Source of the DNA: JAPLDP01 sp964628285
GTDB lineage: Bacteria; Bacteroidota; Bacteroidia; Bacteroidales; JAGONC01
Reading direction: 5' to 3'
Length of the DNA: 35,706 nucleotides
NCBI GenBank assembly: GCA_964628285.1
Contig: CAZVNP010000031.1
Coordinates: 1 to 35,706, forward strand
The notes under the pieces were generated by a model, which saw only the letters and a program-made list of their open reading frames with translations, was not told the DNA's origin and did not search any database. Below are positions 6,735-14,048 of this stretch, one piece after another. Every line of letters starts with the position of its first letter. The stretch's first letter is position 1. The translations under genes and the position numbers were made by a program.

Positions 6735-7484
6735 TCAGATTACTTTCGCTTCATTATGCAGCAAGTTCACCAGCTCCTTCACATTCTCCGCATCCACCAG
6801 CTTGCATTTGGCTTTGGCAGGCGGAAGGTGATAGCCGACGTAGGCCGTCATCGTCTCGGCAGCCACCGGTTCCACGACCTTCAGAGGTTTCTGACGTGCC
6901 ATCATGATGCCGCGCATAGAGGGTATCCGGGGCTCGATGGCGATGCCTTTCTGGACGATGGCCACAAAAGGTGTCTGGACTGCCAGTGTTTCCTTGCCGC
7001 CGTCGATCTCCCTGTTGACGCTGACCTCGTTATGGTGCACATGCAGGGCCGACACGGCCGATACCGACGGTATGCCCAGCATCTCCGACACCATGCCGCC
7101 GACCATTGAACCGTTGTAATCGCTCGATTCGATACCGCAGAGGATAATGTCATAGGATTCATTTATAACCACCTGTGCTATCTGCGAGGTCACAAAATAA
7201 GCATCCGGCGCTTCGGCATTGACCCGTATGGCCTCGTCGGCACCGATGGCCAGCGCCTTGCGCAAAGTGGGCTCCGTCAGGGCCGTCCCGACAGTGATAA
7301 CCGTTATTTTCTCTATTCCGCTTGCGGGCTCCTCTTTTAACTGTAATGCCCTTGTCAACGCCAGCTCATCCCACGGATTGATGATCCATTGCACACCGGC
7401 CGTATCAAAAGCCTTATTGTCGGAAGTGAAACGAATCTTGGTCGTCGTATCGGGAACGGAACTTATACAAATCAGGATGTTCAT
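6735..7484 (-). CDS. etfB: Electron transfer flavoprotein beta subunit
   Basis: EtfB (249 residues) forms the heterodimer with EtfA. Seen: the N-terminal MNILICISSVPDTTTKIRF strand, the QWIINPWDELAL segment (about 33-44), and the nucleotide-site segment CGIESSDYNGSMVGGMVSEM (about 115-134). The region around PRIPSMRGIMMARQKPL (about 190-206) contains the family's conserved signature. Length is normal. Whether it binds AMP or a bifurcating FAD cannot be settled by eye; the context with a membrane oxidoreductase favours the non-bifurcating role. It is transcribed after acd and four-helix-bundle gene 2, with only octamer repeat DNA between that gene's stop and this ATG. Confidence 0.95.
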   Translation of the reverse strand: MNILICISSVPDTTTKIRFTSDNKAFDTAGVQWIINPWDELALTRALQLKEEPASGIEKITVITVGTALTEPTLRKALAIGADEAIRVNAEAPDAYFVTSQIAQVVINESYDIILCGIESSDYNGSMVGGMVSEMLGIPSVSAVSALHVHHNEVSVNREIDGGKETLAVQTPFVAIVQKGIAIEPRIPSMRGIMMARQKPLKVVEPVAAETMTAYVGYHLPPAKAKCKLVDAENVKELVNLLHNEAKVI

Positions 7485-7491
7485 GGTAAAA

Positions 7492-7523
7492 TATTGTTAT
7501 ACTGTTATATTGTTATATTGTTA
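7492..7523 (-). repeat. Left octamer array of four-helix-bundle gene 2 (TAACAATA x4)
   Basis: Four 8-bp units on the minus strand read TAACAATA, TAACAATA, TAACAGTA and TAACAATA. The array overlaps the last codons and stop of the four-helix-bundle gene and ends seven bases before the etfB start. Confidence 0.85.
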
Positions 7524-7890
7524 ATTTATTACTTGTGAATTTGATCAGGTGATTTATTCCTTTAATTAATCTTGTTAGTTCATCCAGGATTTTATCGTGA
7601 TTTTCATTTGAAAGCAATTTTCTGACCTTAGCCTTTTCATTCCAATCTAAAGTTTCCTTGATGGATCCAAGACCAATTCTGTAAAACCTGATTTTATCAT
7701 TTTTTGAGTACCGGCCAAAACCCTCAGCAATATTGGCCGATATTGAATCGGAAGCCCTGATAAATTGTTTTCCAACAGTATCTTTACTGAAAAAGTCCCA
7801 TTCTCTGACAATATCCCAAATTAAATTACTCAAATTAAATGCTGTCTTATACGCCTGAATATCATTAAGCTTCAAATATTTCTTCTCCAT
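7513..7890 (-). CDS. Four-helix-bundle protein (S23/IVP family), copy 2
   Basis: This is a second, clearly diverged member of the family, 125 residues from the ATG at 7890. An in-frame TTG 39 bases upstream lies in repeat DNA and would add a non-family extension, so I rejected it. The hallmark is ISANIAEGFGRYSKNDKIRF (about residues 49-68). Copy 1 has the GTSIGANIREAQN version instead, so the two are not a recent tandem duplication. The gene sits between acd and etfB in operon orientation, is AT-rich, and is flanked by outward-pointing octamer arrays of a different sequence from those at copy 1. Function is unknown; nucleic-acid binding is the usual guess for the family. Confidence 0.85.
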   Translation of the reverse strand: MEKKYLKLNDIQAYKTAFNLSNLIWDIVREWDFFSKDTVGKQFIRASDSISANIAEGFGRYSKNDKIRFYRIGLGSIKETLDWNEKAKVRKLLSNENHDKILDELTRLIKGINHLIKFTSNKLTI

Positions 7891-7898
7891 ACCAACCC

Positions 7899-7944
7899 CC
7901 AACAATGCAACAATTAATTTATTAAACAATTGAGCAATTGAGCC
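7899..7944 (+). repeat. Right octamer array of four-helix-bundle gene 2 (NNAACAAT units)
   Basis: Units on the plus strand read CCAACAAT, GCAACAAT, TAATTTAT, TAAACAAT and TGAGCAAT, then TGAGCC. The AACAAT core is shared with the left array in the opposite orientation. The third unit is decayed. The array starts 8 bp upstream of the gene's ATG and ends 7 bp before the acd stop codon. Confidence 0.7.
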
Positions 7945-7951
7945 ATCTCCC

Positions 7952-9094
7952 TCATATCTTCATCAGCTGCCTCACAATGACTATTTTCTGTATTTCCGAC
8001 GTCCCCTCATAGATTTGTGTCACCTTGGCGTCGCGCATCATTCTTTCCACATGATATTCCCTGACATATCCGTAGCCGCCGTGTATCTGGACGGCCTCGG
8101 TGGTGACCTCCATGGCTATGTCGGCAGCATACTGTTTGGCCATGGAGCTGGCCAGACCAAAGGGCAGGCCCTGGTCCTTAAGCCATGCCGCCTTGAGGAC
8201 GAGGTTTTGTGCCGCTTCTATTTTCACTGCCATGTCGGATATCTTGAATGCCACAGACTGGTGGTTGATGATCTCCGTGCCGAAGGCTTTTCTCTGGCGG
8301 GCATATTCCAGCGACCGCTCAAAGGCGCCGGTGGCTATGCCCACGGCCTGTGCGGCGATGCCTATCCTGCCCGCCTCGAGGAGTTTCATGGCCAGTTTGA
8401 AACCGGTGCCGTCATCACCGATCCTGTTCTCTTTAGGTACCTTCACATCGGTAAACATCACCGAGTGGGTGTCGGAGCTGCGCATGCCCATTTTGTTCTC
8501 ATGGGGTGCCAGGGTGATACCCGGCGTATCGTTGTCGACGATGAACGCGTTAATGCCCCTGTGTTTCAGCTCCGGATGGCTTTGGGCAAATAAAATATAG
8601 ACGGCGGCATGGTTGGCAGTAGAGATCCAGTTCTTGGTGCCGTTGACGAGATAATGGTAGCCCTTGTCTTCGGCCAGGGTCCGTTGCTCGGTGGCATCGG
8701 AGCCGGCTTCAGGCTCCGACAGAAGAAAAGCACCAAGCTTCTTTCCTGTGGCCAGATCATTAAGGTATCTCTCTTTTTGCACCTCCGTGCCGTATTTCTC
8801 GATGCCATAACAGACCAGTGAATTCTGAACAGAGAGGATGATGCCTATGGAGCCGTCCACCTTTGATAATTCTTCCAGGGCCAGAATATATGCTATGGTG
8901 TCGAAGCCGCCTCCGCCGTATTTGGGATCGACCATGATACCTGTAAAACCCAGCTCGGCAAGTTTTTTCATGTGCTCCGCCGGAAATTCGGCTTTCTCAT
9001 CCCTTTCGATGACATCCTTTATCAGTTCCCGCTGGGCGTAATCGCGTGCCGCCTGCCGGATCATCAACTGTTCCTCGGTAAATTCAAAATCCAT
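7952..9094 (-). CDS. Acyl-CoA dehydrogenase
   Basis: This 380-residue flavoenzyme makes the first oxidation of beta-oxidation, acyl-CoA to trans-2-enoyl-CoA, passing electrons to EtfAB. All family landmarks are present: the N-terminal helical domain, AFLLSEPEAGSDA (about 122-134), NGTKNWIS (about 151-158), the RKAFG arginine region near 270, IHGGYGYVREY (about 338-348) and the catalytic glutamate E363 in QIYEGTSEIQ. The position of the glutamate is that of short/medium-chain and butyryl-CoA type enzymes. It is the first gene of the acd-etfB-etfA operon and has a good promoter 84 bp upstream. Confidence 0.95.
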   Translation of the reverse strand: MDFEFTEEQLMIRQAARDYAQRELIKDVIERDEKAEFPAEHMKKLAELGFTGIMVDPKYGGGGFDTIAYILALEELSKVDGSIGIILSVQNSLVCYGIEKYGTEVQKERYLNDLATGKKLGAFLLSEPEAGSDATEQRTLAEDKGYHYLVNGTKNWISTANHAAVYILFAQSHPELKHRGINAFIVDNDTPGITLAPHENKMGMRSSDTHSVMFTDVKVPKENRIGDDGTGFKLAMKLLEAGRIGIAAQAVGIATGAFERSLEYARQRKAFGTEIINHQSVAFKISDMAVKIEAAQNLVLKAAWLKDQGLPFGLASSMAKQYAADIAMEVTTEAVQIHGGYGYVREYHVERMMRDAKVTQIYEGTSEIQKIVIVRQLMKI

Positions 9095-9143
9095 GGTATA
9101 TTTTTTATTCTTGGTGATAGGTACCTGATTCCACTGTGCCTCT

Positions 9144-9171
9144 GCGGTTTTATCTTATAACCTTAAACCGC
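9144..9171. promoter_or_regulatory. Inverted repeat in the acd leader (GCGGTTT-N14-AAACCGC)
   Basis: A perfect 7-bp inverted repeat with a 14-bp spacer lies in the predicted 80-nt acd leader, starting about three bases after the predicted transcription start. It could be a repressor operator or an RNA stem. No regulator gene is adjacent. Confidence 0.45.
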
Positions 9172-9177
9172 GGTGAA

Positions 9178-9206
9178 CAAAAATACGAAAATTGGTTAAA
9201 TGGCAA
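9178..9206 (-). promoter_or_regulatory. Promoter of the acd-etfB-etfA operon (TTG-N18-TATTTTTG)
   Basis: On the minus strand, TTG (9206-9204) is followed after 18 bp by an exact -7 box TATTTTTG (9185-9178). The predicted start near 9174 gives an 80-nt leader. It shows that the dehydrogenase/ETF genes can be expressed separately from the upstream hydratase-thiolase genes. Confidence 0.6.
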
Positions 9207-9231
9207 GATCGAATGGTAAATGTATCCACGT

Positions 9232-10017
9232 TCACCTGATATGGCTGATAAAACTTATCATTCTTTTTAACGCCAGAGCCTCCGCCTGCTGATGTGGCAC
9301 ATGACCGCAGCCCGGTATGATCTCCGCTTCCACCGTTCCTTTCACCCCTTTTCGTATCGCTTCCAGTTGCGCCACCGTCCCGTATTCATCGTCAGCGCCC
9401 TGAATGAAAAGAACGGGGGCCTTAATTGAAGGGAGACAGGATTCAATGTTCCAATTCCTGTTTTCCGGGTCCGTCCATACGTTCACCCAGCCCCAGAAGG
9501 TTGAATCGGTATGATCGCCATGGTATTTGACCAGACGTTCCTTCAGGTCGCTGTAATTATAGCTCATGACGGCCGATTGCAATCCCCTTTCCGCTATTTC
9601 TTCCACCAGTACATGCGGAGCTTCCAGTACCAGACCCCTGACCCTCTCGGGAAACACGGAGGCATAGATCAGGGCAATGGAACCGCCGTCGCTGTGACCG
9701 ATGAGGATGAGATCCTCTGATATCCCAAGTTTATCCAATATTTCGGGCAGGACTGTGAGCGCTTCCACGTGCAGGAAATCGGGCTTCCTGGCTTCTTCCA
9801 GGGCGTCGGAATAGCCGTAGCCGTAACGGTCGTACACCAATGCTGGCATCTGCAGGCTGTCACTCACCATAAGGGGAAAGTCCTTCCATTTGTCGATGCA
9901 TCCGAGTCCTTCATGAAGAAAAACCAGGACAGGTTGTCCGGCCCTCTTCAAATGATGATTGATGATCTGATAAAAAAGCCTGTGCCCTCCGGCTGTCAAC
10001 GAAAATTTTTGACTCAT
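9232..10017 (-). CDS. Alpha/beta hydrolase
   Basis: This is a 261-residue soluble alpha/beta-hydrolase. Seen: the oxyanion strand VLVFLHEGLG (about 33-42), YDRYGYGYSD (about 64-73), the nucleophile elbow GHSDGGS (serine near residue 107), the acid around GADDEYG (near 215) and the catalytic histidine in GCGHVPHQQ (near 240). The ATG at 10017 is preferred; a GTG two codons earlier is possible. It starts six bases after the stop of the flavoprotein gene, so it belongs to the hydratase-thiolase operon. Substrate is unknown; a thioesterase or ester hydrolase feeding beta-oxidation is a reasonable guess. Confidence 0.85.
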   Translation of the reverse strand: MSQKFSLTAGGHRLFYQIINHHLKRAGQPVLVFLHEGLGCIDKWKDFPLMVSDSLQMPALVYDRYGYGYSDALEEARKPDFLHVEALTVLPEILDKLGISEDLILIGHSDGGSIALIYASVFPERVRGLVLEAPHVLVEEIAERGLQSAVMSYNYSDLKERLVKYHGDHTDSTFWGWVNVWTDPENRNWNIESCLPSIKAPVLFIQGADDEYGTVAQLEAIRKGVKGTVEAEIIPGCGHVPHQQAEALALKRMISFISHIR

Positions 10018-10023
10018 CCCCAC

Positions 10024-10971
10024 TTATAATGACATATTAACCATCTGATTTTTCGCCGTTTCAAACTCATTTATTATCTCCTGTACGATCATCTTCACAG
10101 GCTTGATTTCATTCACCATTGCCGATGCCTGGCCTATCTCGAGTTCACCCTGCTCGGTGTCACCTTCGAACATACCCTTACGAGGCCGGCCTTTTCCTAA
10201 CAAATAGCGCAATTCGTCAGGGCCGGCACCTTTATCCTCGAGTTCCTGCACCTGGCGGTAAAATTCATTTTTGATGATCCTGACGGGGATGATCTTTTTA
10301 AGGGTGAGGATGGTATCGCCGTCATGTGCCTCGATGATCTTTTGTTTAAAGGAGGGATGCGCCGATGATTCGAGGGAGGCGGCAAAGAGGGTCCCTATCT
10401 GAACGCCGTCGGCGCCGAGGGCCATGGCGGCGAGCATGGCGCGGCCCGAGGCAATGCCGCCGGCCGTTATCAGGGGTAGGGTGACAACCTGACGGACCAA
10501 GGGTGTCAGCACCATGGTGGCGGTCTCCTCAGCACCGTCGTGACCGCCGGCTTCAAAGCCTTCAGCCACCACGGCATCGACACCGGCCTCATGGCATTTG
10601 ACGGCAAAACGCGTGTTCGACACCACATGCGCCACGGTGATCCCCTTATCATGGAAAAAAGAGGTGAAACGCTTCGGATTACCTGCGGAGGTGAAGACGA
10701 TCTTCACACCTTCTTCCACAATGACATGGACGAGTTCCTCCACCTGGGGATAGATGAGCGGCAGATTCACTCCAAAGGGTGACGCTGTGGCATCACGTGT
10801 TTTGCGTATATGGTGCCGCAGTGTGTCAGGGTACATGGAACCGCTGCCGATCAGGCCGAGGCATCCGGCATTGCTGACGGCCGATGCCAGCTCCCAGCCG
10901 CTGCACCAGATCATGCCACCCTGGATGATGGGATAAGTTATGCCAAATAACTCATTTATCCTGTTTGGCAT
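10024..10971 (-). CDS. Nitronate monooxygenase / FabK-like FMN oxidoreductase
   Basis: This 315-residue TIM-barrel flavoprotein belongs to the 2-nitropropane dioxygenase family. Seen: the start MPNRINELFGITYPIIQGGM, where glycines contact FMN, GVDAVVAEGFEAGGHDG (about 143-159), and the phosphate-binding GGIASGRAMLAAMALGADG (about 184-202). Upstream in-frame codons overlap the preceding gene and encode a non-family sequence, so the ATG at 10971 was chosen. It overlaps the DUF4342 gene by 20 bp. Members are often labelled nitronate monooxygenases but include enoyl reductases (FabK). Its place in a beta-oxidation operon suggests an acyl-CoA or enoyl-CoA related redox role. Confidence 0.85.
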   Translation of the reverse strand: MPNRINELFGITYPIIQGGMIWCSGWELASAVSNAGCLGLIGSGSMYPDTLRHHIRKTRDATASPFGVNLPLIYPQVEELVHVIVEEGVKIVFTSAGNPKRFTSFFHDKGITVAHVVSNTRFAVKCHEAGVDAVVAEGFEAGGHDGAEETATMVLTPLVRQVVTLPLITAGGIASGRAMLAAMALGADGVQIGTLFAASLESSAHPSFKQKIIEAHDGDTILTLKKIIPVRIIKNEFYRQVQELEDKGAGPDELRYLLGKGRPRKGMFEGDTEQGELEIGQASAMVNEIKPVKMIVQEIINEFETAKNQMVNMSL

Positions 10972-11218
10972 CCCTCTCTTCGGTTTTATAAACCTCGATG
11001 GTGTAATCGGAGGCGAGGGCCGCAATGGCGCCCACTGCAGCAAGGATGGGTGCCAAAACGGCGCCCACGACGCCAAAAGTCAGCGGGAACTCGACAATGC
11101 TCTTGCCCTCCGTGTTCTTGATCACGATCCTCCGGATATTACCTTCGTGGATGATCTCCTTCACTTTCCTGAGGAGATCTTCACCTTTCACTTTGAATTC
11201 TTCCTTGAACTCTTTCAT
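10952..11218 (-). CDS. DUF4342 family small membrane protein
   Basis: This 88-residue protein has a charged N-terminal half containing VKEIIHEGNIRRIVIKN, then one hydrophobic span (about residues 46-68) and a charged tail. I recognise it as DUF4342, a family without known function. The operon context and the 20-bp overlap with the next gene suggest translational coupling. A membrane-associated adaptor for the oxidation enzymes is only a guess. Confidence 0.75.
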   Translation of the reverse strand: MKEFKEEFKVKGEDLLRKVKEIIHEGNIRRIVIKNTEGKSIVEFPLTFGVVGAVLAPILAAVGAIAALASDYTIEVYKTEERDAKQDK

Positions 11219-11232
11219 AGTGCGTGTGTTTA

Positions 11233-12477
11233 TTATGCCCTTTTATAGATGATGGATACGACCGTGATATCGTCGCCACCCATGTTGATAGTCATGCCGT
11301 AAGGTCTGTCATGGGGTATGGTAAGCTGCGCATTGCCGGCGTTGCCGGTGAGCTGTTCCCAGATGGTGACGGCCTGGTGCACGCCGGTGGCGCCGGTGGG
11401 ATGACCCCATCCTATCAGACCACCTGTGGTGTTCATGGGTATCCTGCCCTGACGTGACGTGTTGCCGGCAGCGATAAAGTCGGCACCCTCACCGGGCCTG
11501 GCAAAACCCAGAGCCTCAACGGTGAGGATGGCAGCGATGCTGAAACAGTCGTGGATCTCGATGGTAGCCACATCATTGATGGTGATACCGGCGGATTCAA
11601 GGGCCTGTTTGGCTGCTTTTTTTATGGTGGTGAGCTCGGTGAAATCGGGCGGATCGTTGGTGATGTTACGTTCCACCTGTGCCCAGCCCATGACTTCCAC
11701 CGCCTGACTTTTAGGTATGCCAACCCTTTCCAGTCCTTCCTCCGATACAATGGCAATGGCGGAGGCAGCATCAGACACCTTTGAGCAGTCCAGTACACTG
11801 AGAGCGCTGACGAAGGTGTCACCATTGATCTTCACGCTGTGGTATAATTTCTCCAGGTCCTCCACCTTGTTCTCGTATTCCTGTGCCGTAGGACATAACC
11901 TGGCGTTTTCAACGGCATTGCGAAACCACCGGGCCATGCCTTTCCTGGTCCTCTCCTGGCCGTATTTTTCGTAATAGGCCCCGGCTCTGTCGCTGAACTG
12001 TCCCGGAAAGAAATAAGCGTGGCCGTTTTTTCTTTTCTGATACCACCCGGCGCCTGCCAGCACATCGGCGCCATAGATTGCTTTCATGGAGTTCTGCACC
12101 TCCACGCCCACAGCCAGTACCACCTCCGCTGTCTCGGCCAGCACCGATTTGATGCCGCTCATCAGGGCGAGAGCGCCGGAAGCACAGGCCCCCTCGGTAC
12201 GCAGGCAGGGTTTCCACTGAAGACCCTCATCGATCATGGGGATAAAACCTGCCAGATGACCCTGTTTGTTGAAACGGGCGGCCATGAAATTACCGATGAC
12301 ACCCTCATCCACGTTCTCCGCCCCACCTATCTGCCTCAGCGTGCCCTGACCTGCCTCACGGATGTAATATTCCAATCCCGGCCTTGGTTTTTTAGGATCA
12401 AATTCTTTGCGGCCTGTGCCCAGTGATACCGTATTGTAACCGGCAACCATGTAAACTTTTCTTCTTAGCTTTTTCAT
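11233..12477 (-). CDS. Thiolase (acetyl-CoA C-acyltransferase, SCP2-like)
   Basis: This 414-residue thiolase cleaves 3-ketoacyl-CoA to acetyl-CoA and a shortened acyl-CoA. Seen: the nucleophile in TEGACASGALAL (C98), the second catalytic motif IEIHDCFSIAA (about 308-318), and the C-terminal GGLIGWGHPTGATG (about 363-376). The HDCF motif, rather than the NEAF motif of classical bacterial FadA, places it in the SCP2/archaeal-like branch. It follows the dehydrogenase gene after 169 bp and precedes the DUF4342 gene by 14 bp. Confidence 0.92.
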   Translation of the reverse strand: MKKLRRKVYMVAGYNTVSLGTGRKEFDPKKPRPGLEYYIREAGQGTLRQIGGAENVDEGVIGNFMAARFNKQGHLAGFIPMIDEGLQWKPCLRTEGACASGALALMSGIKSVLAETAEVVLAVGVEVQNSMKAIYGADVLAGAGWYQKRKNGHAYFFPGQFSDRAGAYYEKYGQERTRKGMARWFRNAVENARLCPTAQEYENKVEDLEKLYHSVKINGDTFVSALSVLDCSKVSDAASAIAIVSEEGLERVGIPKSQAVEVMGWAQVERNITNDPPDFTELTTIKKAAKQALESAGITINDVATIEIHDCFSIAAILTVEALGFARPGEGADFIAAGNTSRQGRIPMNTTGGLIGWGHPTGATGVHQAVTIWEQLTGNAGNAQLTIPHDRPYGMTINMGGDDITVVSIIYKRA

Positions 12478-12630
12478 GTGTGAAATCGTTTTTTTATCTT
12501 CTTTCCAATGTACCTGATATATTCATGGTTTCCCGGAATTTATTTATCACTTGTAAAAAATCTTTCAAACAATAAACAATTCAGGGTTATAAATGACTCA
12601 ATATTTAAATGAAACAGTTGATTCACAGAA

Positions 12631-12638
12631 CAAAGCTA
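12631..12638 (-). promoter_or_regulatory. Possible -7 box TAGCTTTG upstream of thiolase
   Basis: An exact TAnnTTTG match lies at the start of the 169-bp gap between the 3-hydroxyacyl-CoA dehydrogenase and thiolase genes, but no -33 TTG is at a suitable distance and the leader would be about 150 nt. The gap is otherwise AT-rich and without a gene. Confidence 0.3.
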
Positions 12639-12646
12639 TGAACCGG

Positions 12647-13987
12647 TCAATCAAAATAGTCGTTAATGGGTCCGTAGGCGTGATAAAAGCCTGTGAGCAG
12701 GACGGTATTGACATCGTTCTCATTGAAAGCCACCTTGTCGGCCACCAGCTTTTTACCGATGGCCTTCGACCGTGAGCCGTATTTCTTTGCAAGAACGGCA
12801 CCGGGTGTTTGCATGGCATGCAGTTCCGTAAAATAGGTCATGAGCATGGTAGCCTTTTTATCCCTGCTGAAATTGACCACTTTCCAGGGTTTGTATGACT
12901 GGGGCAGGGCTCCTAGGGCGGCATCGCAATGTTCCATAAACCCTGACACAGACACGTATTCCTTTTTATCCGTGTCAAAGACAGCCACGGGTCTGCCTTT
13001 TTCATACCTGAAGAACCCGTCTTTCTGGGTGCCGTCGGAAAACTGTCCGCCTTTAACTCTCAGCTCCATCATCCTGTCTAAGAGATCGCTGTGCAGATCT
13101 TCGTCTTTCATGTAAGGATTCATCACCTTCATGATGAACTGTGTGACGTCGATGCCCACATAATCGATCAGCTGAAAGATGCCCATGGGTCTGACCAGAA
13201 ACTCCTGCGACACCCTGTTGATCATATAAATGGCTTCGTACAAGGGTCTGTCGTGTGCCATTTGCAGGGCTTCGTTGATACCGTGGAGGGCATCGCGCAT
13301 GAAATGACCGTTACCGATGAATCCGGCCACATCGTGAGCGGGGACGATCACTTTCTTCAGATTACCGGCCAGGGCTCTGGCAAACTCCGTCATCGCAGGC
13401 ACCGTCGCATCGGTGACGATCAGCTCCACCAGTCTCTGAACAGCCGGTGGGTTATAGAAATGAAAACCCAGAATGCGGCCTCCCAGACCGGCCTCCTGAT
13501 CGATGACATGAATGGGTACCGACGAGGTGTTGGTGAAAAACCATGGCTTATGAAGGTTGTTCCGGTCGATCTGTGAAAAAATCCTGACCTTGAGATCCTT
13601 GTCTTCATTCACCGCTTCAAAGATCAATGTGGAGTCGTATGCTGCTTCAATCTTCGTCCCGGGTCGCACAATATTGAGAACATCAAAGATGTACTGTTCA
13701 ATGATCTCGGAATTTTCCACCAGGTCTTCCCTGTCGGCATACCATCGCCGGAGGAGGACGGTTTTCTTCTCCGCTATTTTCTGCACTTGCTTCTCGAGGT
13801 ATTTCATCAGTCCTGACAAACCTGCACTTGACACGTCAACGGCATTAAGCACGAACATTTTGTCTTTATTTTCAGGTTTAAGGCTCAGGTCGGCCATTTC
13901 CACGGCCGTCAGCAATAAAATGCCGCTGCCCATTTTCCCGGCAGCGCCAAGCACGGTCACATTCTGCAATTTTTCTTCGTGATTCAT
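12647..13987 (-). CDS. 3-hydroxyacyl-CoA dehydrogenase (long, atypical form)
   Basis: This 446-residue enzyme should oxidise 3-hydroxyacyl-CoA with NAD+. Seen: an N-terminal Rossmann strand VTVLGAAGKMGSG (about 9-21), the NTSSVPI loop (about 152-158), and the family hallmark GFHFYNPP (about 172-179) with the catalytic histidine. The C-terminal helical domain carries PMGIFQLIDYVGID. Two features are odd: the nucleotide loop is GAAGKMG rather than the usual GAGTMG, adding one residue, and the protein is some 130 residues longer than typical single-function enzymes, with extra sequence after the Rossmann helix and at the C terminus. There is no fused hydratase domain; the hydratase is encoded separately upstream. 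Confidence 0.88.
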   Translation of the reverse strand: MNHEEKLQNVTVLGAAGKMGSGILLLTAVEMADLSLKPENKDKMFVLNAVDVSSAGLSGLMKYLEKQVQKIAEKKTVLLRRWYADREDLVENSEIIEQYIFDVLNIVRPGTKIEAAYDSTLIFEAVNEDKDLKVRIFSQIDRNNLHKPWFFTNTSSVPIHVIDQEAGLGGRILGFHFYNPPAVQRLVELIVTDATVPAMTEFARALAGNLKKVIVPAHDVAGFIGNGHFMRDALHGINEALQMAHDRPLYEAIYMINRVSQEFLVRPMGIFQLIDYVGIDVTQFIMKVMNPYMKDEDLHSDLLDRMMELRVKGGQFSDGTQKDGFFRYEKGRPVAVFDTDKKEYVSVSGFMEHCDAALGALPQSYKPWKVVNFSRDKKATMLMTYFTELHAMQTPGAVLAKKYGSRSKAIGKKLVADKVAFNENDVNTVLLTGFYHAYGPINDYFD

Positions 13988-14048
13988 TTCTCTTTATTTT
14001 AATCATTCATTTAATAACATCAGCCCGCAGGAAAATATTGATCATTTG

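Noticed and set aside
6278..7890. Diversity-generating retroelement (Avd-like proteins)
   Set aside because: There is no reverse transcriptase, no template/variable repeat pair and no target gene; only the four-helix-bundle fold is shared.
7891..7929. Upstream TTG start extending four-helix-bundle protein 2 by 13 residues
   Set aside because: The extension is encoded by octamer repeat DNA and does not resemble family N termini; the ATG at 7890 fits the usual length.
10972..11076. N-terminal extension of the nitronate monooxygenase-like protein
   Set aside because: It is a proline-rich shadow of the overlapping DUF4342 gene; the family start is the ATG at 10971.
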